Below, in pieces: positions 8,340 to 17,031 of a DNA stretch of 57,636 nucleotides. The position numbers were made by a program, and so were the translations under genes. A model generated the notes under the pieces. It did no database searches. It was not told where the DNA came from and was given only the letters and a program-made list of their open reading frames with translations. Origin of the DNA: Bradyrhizobium sp. (GTDB lineage: Bacteria; Pseudomonadota; Alphaproteobacteria; Rhizobiales; Xanthobacteraceae); NCBI RefSeq assembly GCF_016213215.1, contig NZ_JACRAW010000148.1, forward strand, positions 1-57,636. Reading direction: 5' to 3'. The number at the start of each line of letters is the position of its first letter. Positions within the stretch are counted from its first letter, which is position 1.

Positions 8340-9014
8340 AAACAACCGTTGCCGACGCAAATTTTCAAGAACCCCGAGGGACATAGGTTCGCCTTCTCGC
8401 GGCATGTTCTGCCCGAGTTTTGCTTCACTTCCACGCCCTCTTCTCAAACAGAGGGCGCAGGGAAGACCGGGTGCCCGCTGCACCCGCGGTCTCGTGTGCG
8501 CACACGCTTTAGAAATCGCACACGATCATACAGGTACCTCCGCAACACCCGGCCTTCCCTGCGCAGTGGCTTTACGGCTTATGGCGCGCTCTCCTCGGCG
8601 ACGAATTCTTGCTTGTCACCGTCACCCCGCAGATTGACGACGCCTCGCACCCGGTTGGGCCAAGACGCCTCCGCGAAGCTTGACTGCAGCAACGGCAGCC
8701 AGGACCACACGTTTTCACCGCACGCGGCATTCGTCAGCGCCAAGAGCTTTCGAGGATATTGCACACGCCTCGAAGGATCAGCGAGACGAACTTGCAGCGC
8801 CGTTCGTCCTGCGCGCCAGGGGATCGCTCACGGGGTTCGGCTCAATCCTCTGCCCGCCCTGCAATCACCTGTTCGCGCCGACGCTGCCGCGTCCACCGCA
8901 TCCCAACCCGCGTTCGTGACGACGTACGACCGCCCCTTCAGTGGGTGGGACGAACCACGTATACGTAAAATCCGAATTCGGATAAAGAGAATTATTTTTG
9001 TGGCAGGGGCTTGA
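8340..9014. repeat. Long dispersed intergenic repeat (coding-like, probably not a gene)
   Basis: From ~8340 (CGTTGCCGACGCAAATTTTC) to about 9014 the sequence matches, from memory, a repeat found many times in Bradyrhizobium and Rhodopseudomonas genomes and often annotated as hypothetical proteins (conceptual EGAGKTGCPLHPRSRV near the left end and PRTASHPxFRDD-like text near the right). An open frame runs 8349-9014 on the plus strand, but other frames are open too, no ribosome-binding site precedes it, and codon use is unlike real neighbours. It contains AT-rich ends near 8960-9005. I treat it as a non-coding repeat. Only one copy is in this window, so the claim depends on outside knowledge. 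Confidence 0.5.
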
Positions 9015-9200
9015 CAGGTTTTGCCTGATTTGCCTGACAGGCGGCAGTTTTGCGATCAGAGGCCCGGAATTACGGTGCCAGTGCACTAATTCTAACGTGA
9101 TGACGAAATCGGCAACGGTGGCGTTGCACAGTTAGATGCACTGTCAACGTAATTCGCGAAATTCAACAATATGCAGGCATTGCGCACATTATCTCAACGT

Positions 9201-9287
9201 CGTCATTGCGAGGAGCGATAGCGACGAAGCAATCCAGGCTGTCACCGCGGAGGCATTCTGGATTGCTTCGCTTCGCTCGCAATGACG
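9201..9287. repeat. Family A palindrome, copy 3
   Basis: An 87-bp copy of the same hairpin, ending 24 bp before the 3' end of the eipB-like gene. It shares with copy 1 an additional 28-bp left flank (9173-9200, GCAGGCATTGCG then ACATT and TCTCAACGT) with about two differences. Confidence 0.9.
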
Positions 9288-9310
9288 GCGAAGTCAGTAG
9301 CAGGCCCCGA

Positions 9311-10177
9311 TCAATTGCAGGGCTTGGTATCCCTGACATCGAACTTGCCGAGCGCGCCGGCGATGACGAAATCATTGTAATCGAGCACCAGCGACCGCGA
9401 CACGCCGTTCTCGAACAGCTCGAACGACATTGCGTACATCGGGGTCTGCTCGCCTTCCTTGTTCTGTGAGTCGCGGTCGTAATAGCTGACGGTGACGGGC
9501 CACCGTGTCATCGACTTCATGCGCTCGTCGGTGGTCGACGGATCGGGCGAGGCAATGGTCCGATCGGGCGGAATCGCCTGACCGATCACCGAAAGCGTGT
9601 TGTAGACCTTCTCGCCGTTGTCGGAACCGTCATAGACGGTAAGCTCAAGCACCGACTTGCCTTGCTTTGCGGCGGCGATGATGCGCTGGATCTGCTCGGT
9701 CGGAAACACGACCGAACCGTCGAGCGTGAACGTCTTCGCAACCGGCTGCTTCAGCTTGACCTTGATATGGTCGCCGTCGCGCTCCGCCATACCGTCGACC
9801 GGGCTGGCGTCGGAATTGTTCATCCGCGCATCGATCTTGAAGCGATAGCTCTTCCCCGCCGCGTCCTCCCACGAGCTCGAGCGCAGGTCGCTCAGGGTGA
9901 TCTTGCCTTCACCGCTGTCGAGTTCGGAAACCTGGCGGAAGTCGGAGGTGTAACCCTCGCAGCTATTCCCGGAGAAGCTGTAAAGGATGCGCCCGCGGGC
10001 GCTGTTGATGGAATTGGTGCGCGACTTCAGCAGGCGGAGGTCATAAAGCGCCTGATGCGACAGGAACGGCCCGCTTGCAGCGGCAACCGCCTCGCCGCCC
10101 GTCCCAAGAGCCGCGATGCCAAGCGCGGCCGCGCCGAGCGCCATCACACCGCGCGAAATCCGGAAACCTTGCATCAT
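9311..10177 (-). CDS. eipB: Cell envelope integrity protein EipB (DUF1849)
   Basis: The 288-residue protein has a signal peptide (hydrophobic stretch ~11-25, cleavage after AVAAA) and a DUF1849 domain over the rest. Two cysteines, C73 and C287, match the pair that forms a disulfide in Brucella EipB. EipB is a periplasmic beta-spiral protein needed for envelope integrity in Brucella. ATG 10177 has AAGGA six bases upstream. The gene stands alone, divergent from the ridA-like gene. Confidence 0.9.
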   Translation of the reverse strand: MMQGFRISRGVMALGAAALGIAALGTGGEAVAAASGPFLSHQALYDLRLLKSRTNSINSARGRILYSFSGNSCEGYTSDFRQVSELDSGEGKITLSDLRSSSWEDAAGKSYRFKIDARMNNSDASPVDGMAERDGDHIKVKLKQPVAKTFTLDGSVVFPTEQIQRIIAAAKQGKSVLELTVYDGSDNGEKVYNTLSVIGQAIPPDRTIASPDPSTTDERMKSMTRWPVTVSYYDRDSQNKEGEQTPMYAMSFELFENGVSRSLVLDYNDFVIAGALGKFDVRDTKPCN

Positions 10178-10418
10178 GTCCGATCCTTGAGAGAAGATTC
10201 GTCACATTAATGGCCGTTCCATTGCGCCACAACTGAGGCAGCTTCATGGAAAATTGCGAATTCTCCGTCGAACCGGTTGGTTTTGCTAGGGAAATGCAGT
10301 TGGCCTGAAGCCCGGCCGGGCCTCGCTCGCTTGCATGCGGGCGCGCAATCGGCGAAACAAGCGCGCTCCGGCCGCTCGAAACCGGGCCGGGTCCTTCTTA
10401 AACACACGGGGATGAATC

Positions 10419-10886
10419 ATGGCGGGTACGGTCGAACAGAAACTGGCGGCTCAGGGCGTGGTCTTGCACGAGCCCACAGCTCCCGTGGCAAACTACGTCC
10501 CCTTCGTGCGCACCGGCAACCTGCTGTTCGTGTCCGGCCAGGTCTGCTTCGACGCTCAGGGCAAACTGATCGCCAAGGGCAAGCTGGGTGCGACCGTCAC
10601 GCTCGAGCAAGGCAATGCGGCCGCGCGCGGCTGCGCCATCAACCTGCTCGCGCAGGTCAAGGCGGCAATCGGCGACCTCGACAAGGTCACGCGCGTGGTC
10701 CGCCTCGGAGGCTTCATCAATTCCGCGCCCGACTTCCTCGACGGGCCGAAGGTGCTGAACGGCGCTTCCGACCTGATGGTCGCCGCATTTGGCGACAAGG
10801 GCCGTCATGCCCGCACCACGGTCGGCGTCGCGGCGCTGCCCGCGGATGCCGCCGTGGAAGTCGAAGGCCTGTTCGAAGTCGCCTGA
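10419..10886 (+). CDS. RidA family protein
   Basis: The 155-residue protein spans a YjgF/YER057c/UK114 fold, with VSGQVCFDAQG in the first half and the ~115-130 segment GRHARTTVGVAALPADAAVEVE at the end. RidA enzymes hydrolyse reactive enamine/imine intermediates of PLP enzymes. This member is of the longer YoaB-like branch, in which the deaminase arginine is not always kept, so activity is uncertain. GGGG seven bases before ATG 10419 supports the start. The GDPD gene follows after 16 bp, suggesting an operon. Confidence 0.9.
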   Translation: MAGTVEQKLAAQGVVLHEPTAPVANYVPFVRTGNLLFVSGQVCFDAQGKLIAKGKLGATVTLEQGNAAARGCAINLLAQVKAAIGDLDKVTRVVRLGGFINSAPDFLDGPKVLNGASDLMVAAFGDKGRHARTTVGVAALPADAAVEVEGLFEVA

Positions 10887-10902
10887 CGCGAAAGCTCCAG
10901 GC

Positions 10903-11655
10903 GTGCGCGCACCTTCCTGGCTGACGGCGCGGCCGGTCGCCCATCGCGGCCTGCACGATAGCGTCCGCGGCATCGTCGAGAACATGCCCGGCGCGGTGAA
11001 CGCCGCCATCGCCGGCAATTTCTCGATCGAAGTCGACATCCAGCTTAGCTCCGATGGCGAAGCCATGGTGCACCATGACGATGCGCTCGGCCGCCTCACC
11101 GACGGCGAAGGTCTCCTGATCAACAAGACCGCGGCCGAGCTCCAGGCGGTTACCTTCAGGGACACCACGGAAAAAATGATGTCGCTGGGCGACCTCTGCA
11201 CGCTCGTCGCCGGCCGCGTCCCGCTCGTGATCGAGGTGAAGAGCCATTTCGACGGCGACCGTCGCCTCGTGAAACGGATGGCCGAGGTGCTGTCGTCCTA
11301 TGACGGGCCGGCCGTCGGCATGTCCTTCGACCCGGACCAGGTGGTGGCGCTGCGCGATCTGCTGCCCTCGCGCCCGCGCGGCATCGTCGCCCAGCGCAGC
11401 TATGACGATGATTACTGGAACAAGCTCAGGCCCGAACAGCGCGACGGCATGCTCCATCTACGCCACGGCTTCCGCACCCAGCCGCACTTCGTTGCCTTCT
11501 GGATCAACCAACTGCCGGCGCCGGCGCCCTGGATTGCGCGCAATATCTTCGGCTGCCCGCTTCTTACCTGGACCGTGCGCACGCCCGAGCAGCGCCAACG
11601 CGCCGCGCGCTACGCCGACCAGATGATCTTCGAAGATTTCGTGCCGGAACTGTAA
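10903..11655 (+). CDS. Glycerophosphodiester phosphodiesterase family protein
   Basis: A 250-residue GDPD TIM-barrel. AHRG at 13-16 gives the first catalytic His, EN at 27-28 follows, the metal pair is E43 and D45 (IEVDIQLS), and H58 in VHHDD is the second catalytic His. The family splits glycerophosphodiesters to glycerol-3-phosphate and an alcohol, usually for phospholipid recycling. No signal peptide is seen, so it should be cytoplasmic. I chose GTG 10903; longer in-frame extensions overlap the ridA-like gene and look non-coding. Downstream is a repeat-filled gap. Confidence 0.88.
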   Translation: MRAPSWLTARPVAHRGLHDSVRGIVENMPGAVNAAIAGNFSIEVDIQLSSDGEAMVHHDDALGRLTDGEGLLINKTAAELQAVTFRDTTEKMMSLGDLCTLVAGRVPLVIEVKSHFDGDRRLVKRMAEVLSSYDGPAVGMSFDPDQVVALRDLLPSRPRGIVAQRSYDDDYWNKLRPEQRDGMLHLRHGFRTQPHFVAFWINQLPAPAPWIARNIFGCPLLTWTVRTPEQRQRAARYADQMIFEDFVPEL

Positions 11656-11744
11656 CCGGTCCCATTCTCCCCATCATCATCGCAAGAAGCCACCCATGCG
11701 CGGGAGCATCCTGGTGTCGTGTCTCTGACGTGTAATCAAGTCAT

Positions 11745-11867
11745 CGTCATTCCGGGGCGCCGCGAAGCGGCGAGCTGCGATGTGCAATTGCACATCGGAG
11801 ATCCATAACCACAGCCGGTGGTTATGGATTCCGGGCTCCCTCGCTGCGCTCGGGCCCCGGAATGACG
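11745..11867. repeat. Family C multi-hairpin intergenic element
   Basis: Outer arms CGTCATTCCGGGGC and GCCCCGGAATGACG enclose an 18-bp perfect palindrome GATGTGCAATTGCACATC (11779-11796) and a second hairpin, CCATAACCAC 11803-11812 with GTGGTTATGG 11818-11827. The order is that of known alphaproteobacterial mosaic palindromes. It lies between the GDPD and DUF482 genes. Confidence 0.8.
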
Positions 11868-11956
11868 GAATTTGTGGGCCGTTCGGAGTTTCCGCAGCCC
11901 CTTGAAGTCGCCAACGCGATGCACGATCTTTCAGGTTGGGCTCTCAAAGACACTCG

Positions 11957-13198
11957 ATGGCATCATCCGAAATCACGCTCGAAGCCGTATCCTCCATCAG
12001 CGATATCCCGGCTGAGGACTGGAACGCCTGCTCCAATCCGCAAGGATGTACCAGCGGGACTGGAAGATCCGACTCCCCCAAGCTCGCAGCGCACTCCGCC
12101 GGCGGTTCAAAATCGGCGTACAACCCTTTCGTTTCCCACGCGTTTCTCGCGGCGGCCGAAGGCTCCGGCTCGGCGACGGCGCGCACCGGCTGGGCGCCGC
12201 GACACCTCGTCGCCAGGGTCGGCGGCAAGATCGCCGGCGTCGTGCCCTGCTATCTGAAATCCCACTCGCGCGGCGAATACGTTTTCGACCGCGGCTGGGC
12301 CGACGCCTTTGAACGCGCGGGCGGGCGCTATTACCCGAAGCTACAGGTCTCCGTGCCCTTCACGCCCGCAACCGGCCCGCGCCTCCTCGTGCGCGACGGC
12401 TTTGATCGCGAGCGCATTGGCTCCGCGCTCGCCAGCGGACTGATCGCGCTGTGCGGCGTCAGCAAGGCCTCGTCGGTCCATGTCACCTTCGCGCGCGAGG
12501 AGGAGTGGAAGCTTCTCGCGCAGCACGGATTCCTGCAGCGCACGGACCAGCAATTCCACTGGCACAACCAGGGCTTTGCCTCCTTTGACGATTTCCTCGC
12601 CACGCTGAATTCGCGCCATCGCAAACAGATCAAGCGCGAACGGCGCGAAGCGGTTGCGGCCGGCGTCACCATCCACTGGCTCACAGGCAGCGAGCTCACC
12701 GAGGAGGCATGGGACGCCTTCTTCAATTTCTACATGGAGACGGGATCGCGCAAATGGGGCCGGCCCTATCTGACGCGCGAGTTCTTCTCGCTTATCGGCG
12801 AGAGCATGGCCGAGGACGTGCTGCTGGTCATGGCCCGCCGCAACAACCGCTGGATCGCCGGCGCCATCAACTTCATCGGCTCGGACACGCTGTTCGGGCG
12901 CAACTGGGGCGCGATCGAGCATCATCCCTTCCTGCATTTCGAGGTCTGCTACTATCAGGCCATGGAATTCGCGATCAAGCACCGCCTGAGGATCGTGGAA
13001 GCCGGCGCGCAGGGCGAGCACAAGATCGCCCGCGGCTACCTGCCGCAAACCACCTATTCCGCGCATTACATCGCCGACCGCAGTCTGCGCCGCGCCATCG
13101 ACGACTATCTGCAGCGCGAGCGCGCCTATGTGGCCGAAGCCGGGCGCGAGCTGGCCGAGCTCGGCCCGTTCCGGAAAGCGGCGGACGAGGCGCCTTGA
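11957..13198 (+). CDS. DUF482 (COG3146) GNAT-like acyltransferase
   Basis: The 413-residue protein matches the COG3146/DUF482 family throughout: YNPFVSHAFLAAAE near residue 55, KSHSRGEYVFDRGWADAFERAGG near 105, and a C-terminal FEVCYYQAMEFAI segment before EAGAQGEHK. These proteins have two tandem GNAT-like folds related to FemAB aminoacyltransferases; the acceptor is unknown. ATG 11957 fits the family start, though no clear ribosome-binding site stands before it. It is followed after 51 bp by a HIT protein gene, an order I recall from related genomes. It is likely cytoplasmic, as no signal or membrane segment is seen. Confidence 0.87.
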   Translation: MASSEITLEAVSSISDIPAEDWNACSNPQGCTSGTGRSDSPKLAAHSAGGSKSAYNPFVSHAFLAAAEGSGSATARTGWAPRHLVARVGGKIAGVVPCYLKSHSRGEYVFDRGWADAFERAGGRYYPKLQVSVPFTPATGPRLLVRDGFDRERIGSALASGLIALCGVSKASSVHVTFAREEEWKLLAQHGFLQRTDQQFHWHNQGFASFDDFLATLNSRHRKQIKRERREAVAAGVTIHWLTGSELTEEAWDAFFNFYMETGSRKWGRPYLTREFFSLIGESMAEDVLLVMARRNNRWIAGAINFIGSDTLFGRNWGAIEHHPFLHFEVCYYQAMEFAIKHRLRIVEAGAQGEHKIARGYLPQTTYSAHYIADRSLRRAIDDYLQRERAYVAEAGRELAELGPFRKAADEAP

Positions 13199-13249
13199 CG
13201 CGTAGCGTGCAGTGGTGACAGTAGGACAGCCTTTTTCAGGAGTGTCGCC

Positions 13250-13678
13250 ATGACCGCCTACGATCCCAACAATCCCTTCGCCAAGATCCTGCGCGGCGAA
13301 TTCCCCTGCTACAAGGTCTACGAGAGCGAGCATGTGCTCGCCTTCCTCGACATCATGCCGCGCACGCCCGGGCATACGCTGATCATCCCCAAGGCCCCTG
13401 CCCGCAACATCCTCGACATCAGCGCAGAGGACTACGCCCACGTTGCGCGTGCCGCGCGAACGATTGCCAAGGCCGCGATGAAAGCCTTCGCAGCCGACGG
13501 CATCACCATCCAGCAGTTCAACGAGCCGGCGGGCGGACAGGTCGTCTTCCACCTGCACATGCACGTCCTGCCGCGCCACAACGGCATCGCGCTGCTGCCG
13601 CCGGCCAGCCGCAAGGAAGATAGCAAGGCCCTCGAAGACAACGCGACCAAGCTGATCGCGGCGTTGGAGGGGAGTTGA
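13250..13678 (+). CDS. HIT family (histidine triad) hydrolase
   Basis: A 142-residue HIT protein. The triad HLHMHVL starts at H101 (H101, H103, H105) and the first loop holds FLDIMPRTPGH. HIT enzymes of the HINT branch hydrolyse nucleoside phosphoramidates and acyl adenylates. AGGAG eight bases before ATG 13250 gives a good start. It is 51 bp from the DUF482 gene and probably shares its transcript. The family A palindrome copy 4 begins 12 bp after its stop. Confidence 0.94.
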   Translation: MTAYDPNNPFAKILRGEFPCYKVYESEHVLAFLDIMPRTPGHTLIIPKAPARNILDISAEDYAHVARAARTIAKAAMKAFAADGITIQQFNEPAGGQVVFHLHMHVLPRHNGIALLPPASRKEDSKALEDNATKLIAALEGS

Positions 13679-13689
13679 GCCTTTCTCCC

Positions 13690-13774
13690 GTCATTGCGAG
13701 GAGCAAAGCGACGAAGCAATCCAGACTGCCGCAGCGGAGACATTCTGGATTGCTTCGCTTCGCTCGCAATGACG
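13690..13774. repeat. Family A palindrome, copy 4
   Basis: An 85-bp copy with arms CGTCATTGCGAGGAGCAA and TCGCTCGCAATGACG, sitting in the convergent gap between the HIT and TrmO genes. Confidence 0.9.
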
Positions 13775-13799
13775 AAATTGCAGTGACAGCCCTACCCGT

Positions 13800-14300
13800 C
13801 TAGCTCTCGCCCGCCTCCGGCTGCGGCGAGAATTCGCAACGGTCGGGCTTGATGTCGAGCAGCGGCGTGCCGTCCAGGCAATCCAGCCCGCGTACCAAGA
13901 GCGTGTTGCCCTCGATGCCGACCAGCTTGACCGTCGATGTGCCGATCGGGTTCGGCCGCTGCGGCGAGCGCAACGCGAACGTACCGCGTGTCGACGCATG
14001 GTGCTTCGGGCTTTGAATGACGAGGTCGCGGCGCGACTCGTGGAGCCAGTACAGCACTTCGAGATTGCCGTACTCCTCGAGCCCCTTGATCGCCGGCACG
14101 AACGGCTCGAACACCTCCAGCCGGCAAATGGGCCCGTCCTGCCGGCCCTGCCGCGGCGTCTCTAGCCGCGAGGTCCAGGGCGTGCGGATGCGCCCGATGA
14201 AGATGAGGGCGGCATCGCGCGGCGGCGGCAGTTCGATGGCGACCTCGCCCTCGCGGAGTTCAGCTTCCTGCGGCATGATGTGGTCCCTTGAAAAATCCAT
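13800..14300 (-). CDS. tRNA m6t6A37 methyltransferase TrmO-like (TsaA family)
   Basis: The 166-residue protein is a TrmO/TsaA beta-barrel: FIGRIRTPW near 34, FEPFVPAIKGLEEY near 65, and RSPQRPNPIGTSTVKL near 111, the last being the SAM-binding and dimer signature. TrmO methylates the N6 of threonylcarbamoyl-adenosine 37 in tRNA-Thr decoding ACY. The C-terminal extension of E. coli TrmO is absent, as in the short archaeal and rhizobial forms, so exact substrate is not sure. It is a monocistronic-looking gene bounded by repeats on both sides. Confidence 0.85.
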   Translation of the reverse strand: MDFSRDHIMPQEAELREGEVAIELPPPRDAALIFIGRIRTPWTSRLETPRQGRQDGPICRLEVFEPFVPAIKGLEEYGNLEVLYWLHESRRDLVIQSPKHHASTRGTFALRSPQRPNPIGTSTVKLVGIEGNTLLVRGLDCLDGTPLLDIKPDRCEFSPQPEAGES

Positions 14301-14373
14301 GCGAGCCTAGCCGATTGGTCTCGTACCGCAATGCCAGCCTTGTCAGCTCATCCTTGAGGCGCGAGCCGTATCT

Positions 14374-14473
14374 CCTCATCCTGAGGAGCTTGCGAAGCAA
14401 GCGTGTCGAAGGATGAAGGCCCGGGTCCGGGCCTCATGGTTCGAGACGCGCCTTCGGCGCTCCTCACCATGAG
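14374..14473. repeat. Family B palindrome, copy 1
   Basis: Arms CCTCATCCTGAGGAGC and CTCCTCACCATGAGG enclose TCGAAGGATGA and GGTTCGAGACGCG. A 100-bp mosaic repeat in the gap between trmO and azlD (14301-14603). Nothing in that gap looks like a gene. Confidence 0.85.
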
Positions 14474-14506
14474 GGTTGGAACGTCGCAACCTCAAGAGAT
14501 TCACAC

Positions 14507-14597
14507 CCCCTGAGGAGCTTGCGAAGCAAGCGTCTCGAAGGATGAGGCCCGGGCCTCATGGTTCGAGACGGCGCTAAGCGCCTCCTCACCATGAGGA
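14507..14597. repeat. Family B palindrome, copy 2
   Basis: A second copy lies 33 bp after the first, in the same orientation, and ends 7 bp before the azlD stop. It has GAGGAGCTTGCGAAGCAAGC and the GGTTCGAGACGGCGC arm. Two tandem copies suggest local duplication or paired insertion. Confidence 0.85.
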
Positions 14598-14603
14598 TTG
14601 GCA

Positions 14604-14948
14604 TTACCCCAGCCACCATTTCCCCGCCAGCATGACCAGCTCGCCGAAAAGGACGCCGGCGAAGATGGAGCGGCGCGTCAGCATGAAGGCAAGAAAGCCC
14701 GCAGCAACTGCACCATAGCGCAGCAAGTCCGGCACCGTCGCGAGCGCACCCGGCGGCTGCACCACGATCTGCGCGATGACGCCGGCAAGGATCGCGGTCG
14801 CGACCGCCCGCACCCACACCAGGAGGTCCGAGCCTTCGTCGACGCCCGCGCCAAGCCAGAATCCGGCGAGCCGCCAGATCTCGTTGGGCAGGAAGCCCGC
14901 GATCACGAGCACGAACAGCGCATGCCAATCGCCGATAAAATCGCTCAT
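14604..14948 (-). CDS. azlD: AzlD-type branched-chain amino-acid exporter small subunit
   Basis: A 114-residue protein with four hydrophobic segments (about 9-28, 43-62, 68-86, 92-110), fitting AzlD. AzlD pairs with the larger AzlC to export branched-chain amino acids across the inner membrane (BrnFE in Corynebacterium). ATG 14948 overlaps the azlC stop by four bases (ATGA), giving coupled translation, and supports the two-subunit assignment. Substrate is inferred from the family. Confidence 0.87.
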   Translation of the reverse strand: MSDFIGDWHALFVLVIAGFLPNEIWRLAGFWLGAGVDEGSDLLVWVRAVATAILAGVIAQIVVQPPGALATVPDLLRYGAVAAGFLAFMLTRRSIFAGVLFGELVMLAGKWWLG

Positions 14949-15682
14949 GCCCTCTCCCGCCACCAATGAACGGCGAAGGCGATGGTGCCCGCCGTCATGC
15001 CGCTGATCAGGATATCTACTCCGGTGTGAAGCAGTCCGATCACCGGGAACAGCGCGAGGCCGAGCACCAAGGCCAGGATATCGGACAACTCGCGGCAATT
15101 GCGCGCGGTCGATAGCAGGAACGCGAGCGGCGTGAGCAGCAGCATTGCGGCAGCGAAGATTGGAGGCAGGCTGCCGGCCAGCGTGTAGCCGATGACGTTG
15201 GCGAGCAGGCAGATCGATACCAATCCGATGCCGAGACCAAACACGAAGGCAAGCCGCCGTTCGCGGGGCACCTGCGGCAACAAACGAAAGCACTCTACCC
15301 ATAAGGTGACCGCGATGAAGTGCGACGCCAGCACCAGCTCGCGCCGGCGTGTCTTCGGCCCGCGCAGCATGGGCAGGACGGATGCGACCATCGGCAACAG
15401 GCGGATCGCGCTTACCGTCACGGCAAGGGCCGCCTGGATGATGGTAGCGCCTGAGGATAGCGTCGATATCAGGATGATCTGCGCCGGACCGGCCCATACG
15501 AGGATCGTGCTCGCGAGCACCCAGCCCAGGCTGAAATGCGTATCGTGGGCAAGCGCGCCGACGCCGAGATAGGTCGCGAACAGCACCAGCGTCAGCACCG
15601 TTCTGGTAACCGAGCTCAGCCCCCACGCGAAGGCGCGCAGGGGTCCATGCCATCTGTGTGAATCGAGCGGAGGAAGCGCCAC
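14945..15682 (-). CDS. azlC: AzlC-type branched-chain amino-acid permease
   Basis: The 245-residue membrane protein has the AzlC pattern: FATYLGVGALAHD at ~35-47, LASTILVWAGPAQIIL at ~55-70 with the conserved AGPAQ, and seven or more membrane segments. It is the large subunit of a branched-chain amino-acid exporter with AzlD, which overlaps its 3' end. The start is GTG 15682, where no strong ribosome-binding site is visible; the family start is near here. Upstream are 200 bp with a family D repeat, so its promoter must sit within or beyond that repeat. Confidence 0.88.
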   Translation of the reverse strand: MALPPLDSHRWHGPLRAFAWGLSSVTRTVLTLVLFATYLGVGALAHDTHFSLGWVLASTILVWAGPAQIILISTLSSGATIIQAALAVTVSAIRLLPMVASVLPMLRGPKTRRRELVLASHFIAVTLWVECFRLLPQVPRERRLAFVFGLGIGLVSICLLANVIGYTLAGSLPPIFAAAMLLLTPLAFLLSTARNCRELSDILALVLGLALFPVIGLLHTGVDILISGMTAGTIAFAVHWWRERA

Positions 15683-15781
15683 GGGAAGCCGGAGGAAGGG
15701 AATCTTGCTCGGGCATAACGGGCGATGAAGCAGCTTCCGTCAAGGAAGCGTGCATCAAGGCTGGCATGCGCGCTACATCAC

Positions 15782-15874
15782 CGTCGTTCCGGGCGATGCA
15801 AAGCATCGAACCCGGAACCGGGAGATTTGGATCGAGATTCCGGGTCCCGTCCTTCGGACCGTCCCGGAATGGCG
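15782..15874. repeat. Family D intergenic palindrome
   Basis: Arms CCGTCGTTCCGGG and CCCGGAATGGCG surround GATGCAAAGCATC and GGACCGTCCC hairpins. It is related in design to the family C element and fills the gap between azlC and the lytic transglycosylase gene. Confidence 0.7.
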
Positions 15875-15884
15875 TGCGCCCCCC

Positions 15885-16844
15885 TCACACCCTATTCCGC
15901 AGCACGAAGCAGGCGCCGCCGGCGCGGCGGATGCGGTTGCAAAGATCGTCGGCTTCGGGACGTGTCTCGGCACCGATCCGCACCTGATAGAAGGGTCGCG
16001 AGCCGCGGCTGCGCATGACCGACGACAATAAGCTCGGGTCGCGATCGCCGATCACGCCGCTCAGCCGTCGGATCGCGCGGGAATACATCGCCAGCGCCTT
16101 GTTGCGGTCGAAGCCGGCGGCTAGCTGCACGCCCCACGGTTTTGCGGCAGCCAGCCTCACGTGCTCCTCGAGTTGGGTGATGAACGGGTTGGGCGCGCGC
16201 CTGAGCAATGCCATCAAGTCGCGGCAGCTCGTCGGCGGCGCGCTTTGCGGCATCTTGCCTTTCTTGCCGGCCGCCGCCCAGTCATCGACGGTCGAGCCGG
16301 TGATCGCGACCACGTAGTTGCGGGTCTCCTGCGGCATCACGCCGGTACCAGTGAGCCATTCCTGCACCCGCCGGGGACCGGCGTTATAGGCCGCAGCCGC
16401 AAGGCCGAGATTGCCGAACTGGTGGCGCAGCTCGTTGAGGAATTCGGCCGATTTCGGCAAGGCCTGCACCGGATCGAAGGGATCGAGCAGCCGCCGTTCA
16501 CTGGCCGTACCCGGCATGAACTGCGCGATGCCCTGCGCGCGATCACCGTTGCGGGTCACCGGCCCGACAGCATCGGGCTGGAAGCGGCTTTCCTGCCAGA
16601 TCACGCGGGCGAAGAATTCCAGCGGCAGGTCTGCCGCCCGCGCCGCCGACTCAATCATCAAACAGATCGCCTCGCGCGTATCGTTCTCACGTCCGGGATC
16701 GGTGGGCGATTTGGTCGGCTCGTTCTTGGCGGCGGGCTCCTGAGCGCTTGGCGGCACCCCTTCATTGCTCGCGCGCGTGCCATCCGCGGCGGCGTGTCCG
16801 GACACCAGCAGGAGTACGGCGATGATGCAAAACGCGCGACGCAT
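15885..16844 (-). CDS. Lytic transglycosylase (SLT) with SPOR-like tail
   Basis: A 319-residue exported protein. Residues 1-20 are a signal peptide (MRRAFCIIAVLLLVSGHAAA). After a Pro-rich linker comes an SLT/goose-lysozyme domain (~58-190) with catalytic E85 in WQES, GIAQFMPGT at 105-113 and AAYNAGPRRV near 160. It cuts peptidoglycan between MurNAc and GlcNAc, leaving 1,6-anhydroMurNAc. The C-terminal ~80 residues (GVQLAAGF then YQVRIGAE, CNRIRRAGGACFVL) resemble a SPOR fold that would bind denuded glycan at the septum. ATG 16844 gives the signal peptide; the ATG/GTG at 16907 would add a non-signal extension. Confidence 0.88.
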   Translation of the reverse strand: MRRAFCIIAVLLLVSGHAAADGTRASNEGVPPSAQEPAAKNEPTKSPTDPGRENDTREAICLMIESAARAADLPLEFFARVIWQESRFQPDAVGPVTRNGDRAQGIAQFMPGTASERRLLDPFDPVQALPKSAEFLNELRHQFGNLGLAAAAYNAGPRRVQEWLTGTGVMPQETRNYVVAITGSTVDDWAAAGKKGKMPQSAPPTSCRDLMALLRRAPNPFITQLEEHVRLAAAKPWGVQLAAGFDRNKALAMYSRAIRRLSGVIGDRDPSLLSSVMRSRGSRPFYQVRIGAETRPEADDLCNRIRRAGGACFVLRNRV

Positions 16845-17031
16845 GGCGACAGAAGTCCGCAAAGCAGGCCTTGTTCCAGGAAGCCGGTTCGACCCCGGGC
16901 AAACCACCTAGCCAAGCGAAGATCGTGGCGGCGGCACGTGCCCGCTCGCCCGCACAGTCGCTCAGCCGTTGACGTGCATCAAGCGCCCTTCCCAAGGCCG
17001 TGAAATCGTATGGCAATTCGACAGGCCCCCG

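Noticed and set aside
8349..9014. Hypothetical protein gene of 221 codons
   Set aside because: It lies in a repeat-rich island, lacks a ribosome-binding site, and other frames are equally open; called as a repeat instead.
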